15,213 bases of DNA from CAZSIA01 sp045126355 (GTDB lineage Bacteria > Bacillota_I > Bacilli_A > Acholeplasmatales > Anaeroplasmataceae): contig JBGVOE010000047.1 in assembly GCA_045126355.1 (NCBI GenBank), forward strand, positions 1 to 15,213, in the 5' to 3' direction. The position numbers and the translations under genes are program-made. The notes beneath the pieces are model-generated. The model was not told the origin of the DNA. It searched no databases and saw only the letters and a program-made list of their open reading frames with translations. Position 1 is the stretch's first letter, and the number at the start of each line of letters is the position of its first letter. Below are positions 13,549-15,213 of this stretch, one piece after another.

Positions 13549-13962
13549 TCACCCCTTTATCATTAAAATGGCATCTTCGCCATTACTATAATAATTCTTT
13601 CTTATTAAGGTTTTTTCAAATCCTCTTTTTTCATAAAAACTAATTGCTTTTAAATTAGAAACTCTTACTTCAAGTGAAATAATACCTTCACTAACTTTTA
13701 AAACTTCATCAAAAAGTAATTTCCCAATACCTTGATTTTGGTATTTATCTAAAACACAAAAGTTTAATATTTCTGTAATATCAGTTATCCAACAATTTAT
13801 ATATCCGATAACCTCACCATCTATTTCACATACAAAATAATAAGCAAACTGGTTATTAAGTAAATCATTAACGACAAAATCTAATCCTAATGAATCCTTA
13901 AACATCGTTGCGTCTAACTTCGCAATATTTGACGCATCATTTATATTAGCTCTTCTGATCAT
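13549..13962 (-). CDS. rimI: Ribosomal protein S18 N-acetyltransferase-like RimI
   Basis: 137 residues, a single GNAT domain. Acetyl-CoA loop CVLDKYQNQGIGKLLFDEVL has Q-N-Q-G-I-G at 75-80, and SLEVRVSNLKAISFYEKRGF is the RimI-type motif B. RimI acetylates the N-terminal Ala of ribosomal protein S18 in E. coli; whether the Bacillota protein does the same is not certain. Its place between tsaB and tsaD is the usual one in this phylum and supports the name. It overlaps tsaB by 17 bases, and its TGA stop lies 6 bases before the tsaD ATG. Confidence 0.92.
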   Translation of the reverse strand: MIRRANINDASNIAKLDATMFKDSLGLDFVVNDLLNNQFAYYFVCEIDGEVIGYINCWITDITEILNFCVLDKYQNQGIGKLLFDEVLKVSEGIISLEVRVSNLKAISFYEKRGFEKTLIRKNYYSNGEDAILMIKG

Positions 13963-14545
13963 TTTGATGCCTCAAATTATATTCAGCTTCTGTTATTCTT
14001 AAATATGAAGGTACAAAAGCTTCAACATCTTCTACTTTAGTAGCATTTTCTATAACTTTTAATGGGTTAACTTTAAAGTTTGATTCATTAACAACAATTA
14101 AATCATCATAACTATTTACCTTGCTTAAAAATTCTTCATTACTTCTTAATTTATCTTCAATATAGTTTTCACCATAACAACCGCAGAACGAATTACCTCT
14201 TCTTGCATCAAACATTACAGCGACATTTTTATTATCATAGCCACTTCCAGCTAAGAATAATGAAGATACTTTATAAAGGTTAACATCTAAAAAACTAGCT
14301 AACATTTTCGCAATAGTTACACTAATTCTTACACCAGTATAACTTCCAGGTCCATAACCACAGTAAACATCATCTAAATCAGATGTCTTTAAATTAAACT
14401 CTTTTAAAAGTAAATCAATTTGATAAACACTGTTTCCAGCATGATTTTTACTACCTTCAAAAATCTTTTCAGATAACACTACATCATCATTAACAAGTGC
14501 AATATATAAATATTTAGTTGAAGTATCAATAATTAAACTATTCAT
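13946..14545 (-). CDS. tsaB: t6A biosynthesis protein TsaB
   Basis: 199 residues, ASKHA-fold but inactive paralogue of TsaD that holds TsaD and TsaE in the t6A-forming complex. It starts MNSLIIDTSTKYLYIALVND and carries the family signature YGPGSYTGVRIS (64-75), then MFDARRGNSFCGCY. It is shorter than E. coli TsaB (about 231) as in many low-GC species. It overlaps tsaE by 8 bases (ATGAATAG) and rimI by 17, the hallmark of a translationally coupled operon. Confidence 0.95.
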   Translation of the reverse strand: MNSLIIDTSTKYLYIALVNDDVVLSEKIFEGSKNHAGNSVYQIDLLLKEFNLKTSDLDDVYCGYGPGSYTGVRISVTIAKMLASFLDVNLYKVSSLFLAGSGYDNKNVAVMFDARRGNSFCGCYGENYIEDKLRSNEEFLSKVNSYDDLIVVNESNFKVNPLKVIENATKVEDVEAFVPSYLRITEAEYNLRHQNDQKS

Positions 14546-14987
14546 CTAAATCACCAACTAACTGTTCATATCTTTTCCCGTGAGGTGTTAATTTAATCGT
14601 ACGACTATCTCCCTCGCCTCTAAAAATCTCGATAAGTAAATACTCATTTGGAATAATCTCACTTACGTTATCAGGCCATTCACAAACGACTACACCATCT
14701 GATGTAAAATACTCTTCTAAATCAAAATCATTTCCTAAACCATCTAGGCGGTATAAGTCTAAATGATATAAATCTAGATTTCCGTGGTATTCTTTTACGA
14801 TTGTAAATGTTGGAGAATTAATTACACGATTAATTCCTAAAGCTTTTCCAATACCTTTTGTAAAAGTAGTTTTCCCAGCTCCTAAATCACCCGCAAGTAA
14901 AATAGTATCTCCACCTTCAAGTAATAAACCAATTTTGTAACCATATTCAATTGTCTCTTCAAAATTTCTTGTAATTACTTGCATCAT
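14538..14987 (-). CDS. tsaE: t6A biosynthesis ATPase TsaE
   Basis: 149 residues from the ATG at 14987, which stands 8 bases after AAGG; a GTG three codons upstream overlaps that site, and a second ATG follows directly. TsaE is the small P-loop ATPase that powers turnover of the TsaB-TsaD complex. Walker A is GDLGAGKTTFTKG (33-45), followed by NSPTFTIVKEYHG, LYHLDLYRL, and VVCEWPDNV with the conserved E-W. Complete and normal in length. It opens the tsaE-tsaB-rimI-tsaD-glnS operon behind its own promoter. Confidence 0.96.
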   Translation of the reverse strand: MMQVITRNFEETIEYGYKIGLLLEGGDTILLAGDLGAGKTTFTKGIGKALGINRVINSPTFTIVKEYHGNLDLYHLDLYRLDGLGNDFDLEEYFTSDGVVVCEWPDNVSEIIPNEYLLIEIFRGEGDSRTIKLTPHGKRYEQLVGDLDE

Positions 14988-15013
14988 ATTATCCACCTTA
15001 TCACTAACTACTA

Positions 15014-15042
15014 ATTATATCATATTAAAAACAGTTTGGAAA
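15014..15042 (-). promoter_or_regulatory. Promoter of the tsaE operon
   Basis: Minus strand -35 TTTCCA (15037-15042), 17-bp spacer, -10 TATAAT (15014-15019), 27 bases upstream of the tsaE start. It lies after the terminator at 15083-15101, so the operon is independent of the upstream transcript. Confidence 0.65.
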
Positions 15043-15064
15043 TCAATAAATGTATTTTTTTATT

Positions 15065-15101
15065 TTAATTAAAAATAACAATCCGCACGTAAAACGCGCG
15101 G
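15065..15101 (-). terminator. Rho-independent terminator
   Basis: Minus-strand stem CCGCGCG (15101-15095) and CGUGCGG (15089-15083), loop UUUUA, then AUUGUUAUUUUU. One G-U pair exists only on the minus strand; on the plus strand it would be an A-C mismatch, which fixes the direction. It ends the structured transcript at 15102-15213. Confidence 0.8.
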
Positions 15102-15213
15102 TTTTTACGCTACCCTATAAGGGCTTTTACCTTTCGACGACCCTCAAGGGTCATCAATAGCGGCTGACAACCGCAATTTTCACTCTGGCTTATCCCTTGA
15201 AGGGATCCTTGTA
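15102..15213 (-). ncRNA. Multi-hairpin structured RNA (partial), class unknown
   Basis: Reading the minus strand from the window edge, four compact hairpins follow each other: AUCCCUU/AAGGGAU (15206-15192), GCGGUU/AGCCGC (15174-15160), GAUGACCC/GGGUCGUC with a UUGA loop (15155-15136), and CCCU/AGGG (15123-15113), then the terminator. Two of these stems contain G-U pairs that become A-C mismatches on the plus strand, so the minus strand is the RNA strand. No plausible protein with a start is seen. I compared it from memory with common riboswitches, RNase P, SRP, tmRNA and T-boxes and found no clear match. It may be the 3' part of a longer RNA. Confidence 0.5.

Noticed and set aside
15130..15160. 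Hammerhead-like core (UUGAUGA ... GAAA) in the minus-strand RNA
   Set aside because: The GAUGA is fully paired in an 8-bp stem with UCGUC, and the expected CUGAUGA and flanking stems I and III are missing.
1..15213. Mycoplasma-type code with TGA as Trp
   Set aside because: Trp codons in the conserved genes are TGG and TGA closes rimI and the small membrane gene at a sensible length.

Overview
The window comes from a very AT-rich, low-GC Gram-positive-type genome (Bacillota or a Mollicutes-related lineage). This is suggested by the t6A gene order tsaE-tsaB-rimI-tsaD, strong AGGAGG-type ribosome binding sites, and the ABC-F and YwaF-type genes. TGA is used as a stop (for example for rimI) and Trp is read from TGG, so the standard bacterial code applies. 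A glutaminyl-tRNA synthetase is present, which is a minority trait in Bacillota. Every supported gene lies on the minus strand, so transcription runs from high to low coordinates.

Right part (about 15.2 to 8.8 kb): a chromosomal-type block. At the right edge is a run of short hairpins ending in a good terminator, the 3' part of a structured transcript that enters from outside the window. A promoter then drives tsaE-tsaB-rimI-tsaD-glnS, a tight operon for the t6A tRNA modification and Gln-tRNA charging. A hairpin with a U-tract sits between glnS and an ABC-F ATPase with a degenerate second nucleotide site. A small membrane zinc-ribbon gene ends this unit inside its own terminator. An HD phosphohydrolase, a small membrane protein and a YwaF/TIGR02206-type membrane protein form the next unit.

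Middle (6.0 to 6.9 kb): a DUF2442 gene fused to a helix-turn-helix tail. It has a palindromic operator filling its promoter, and a stub that looks like the C-terminus of a DUF4160 protein in its leader.

Left part (0 to 6.0 kb): an accessory array of unrelated small genes: three GNAT acetyltransferases, a P-loop kinase, an uncharacterised Cys-rich protein, an APH-like kinase, a small membrane protein and a leucine-rich-repeat protein. The most striking observation is here. Six gene boundaries carry the same short element, consensus TAAATTAGAA(G/T)TT on the coding strand. In four of five gene-gene junctions it supplies the stop codon of the upstream gene, and it is followed at once by the Shine-Dalgarno and start of the next gene. 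It is an imperfect dyad around a CT/AG dinucleotide. This looks like a cassette array with a short shared junction rather than an ordinary operon. I cannot name a known system for it and no recombinase lies in the window.

Left edge: the start of a further gene (possibly Fic-type) whose promoter is embedded in four copies of an AGGGAA half-site arranged as two inverted pairs.
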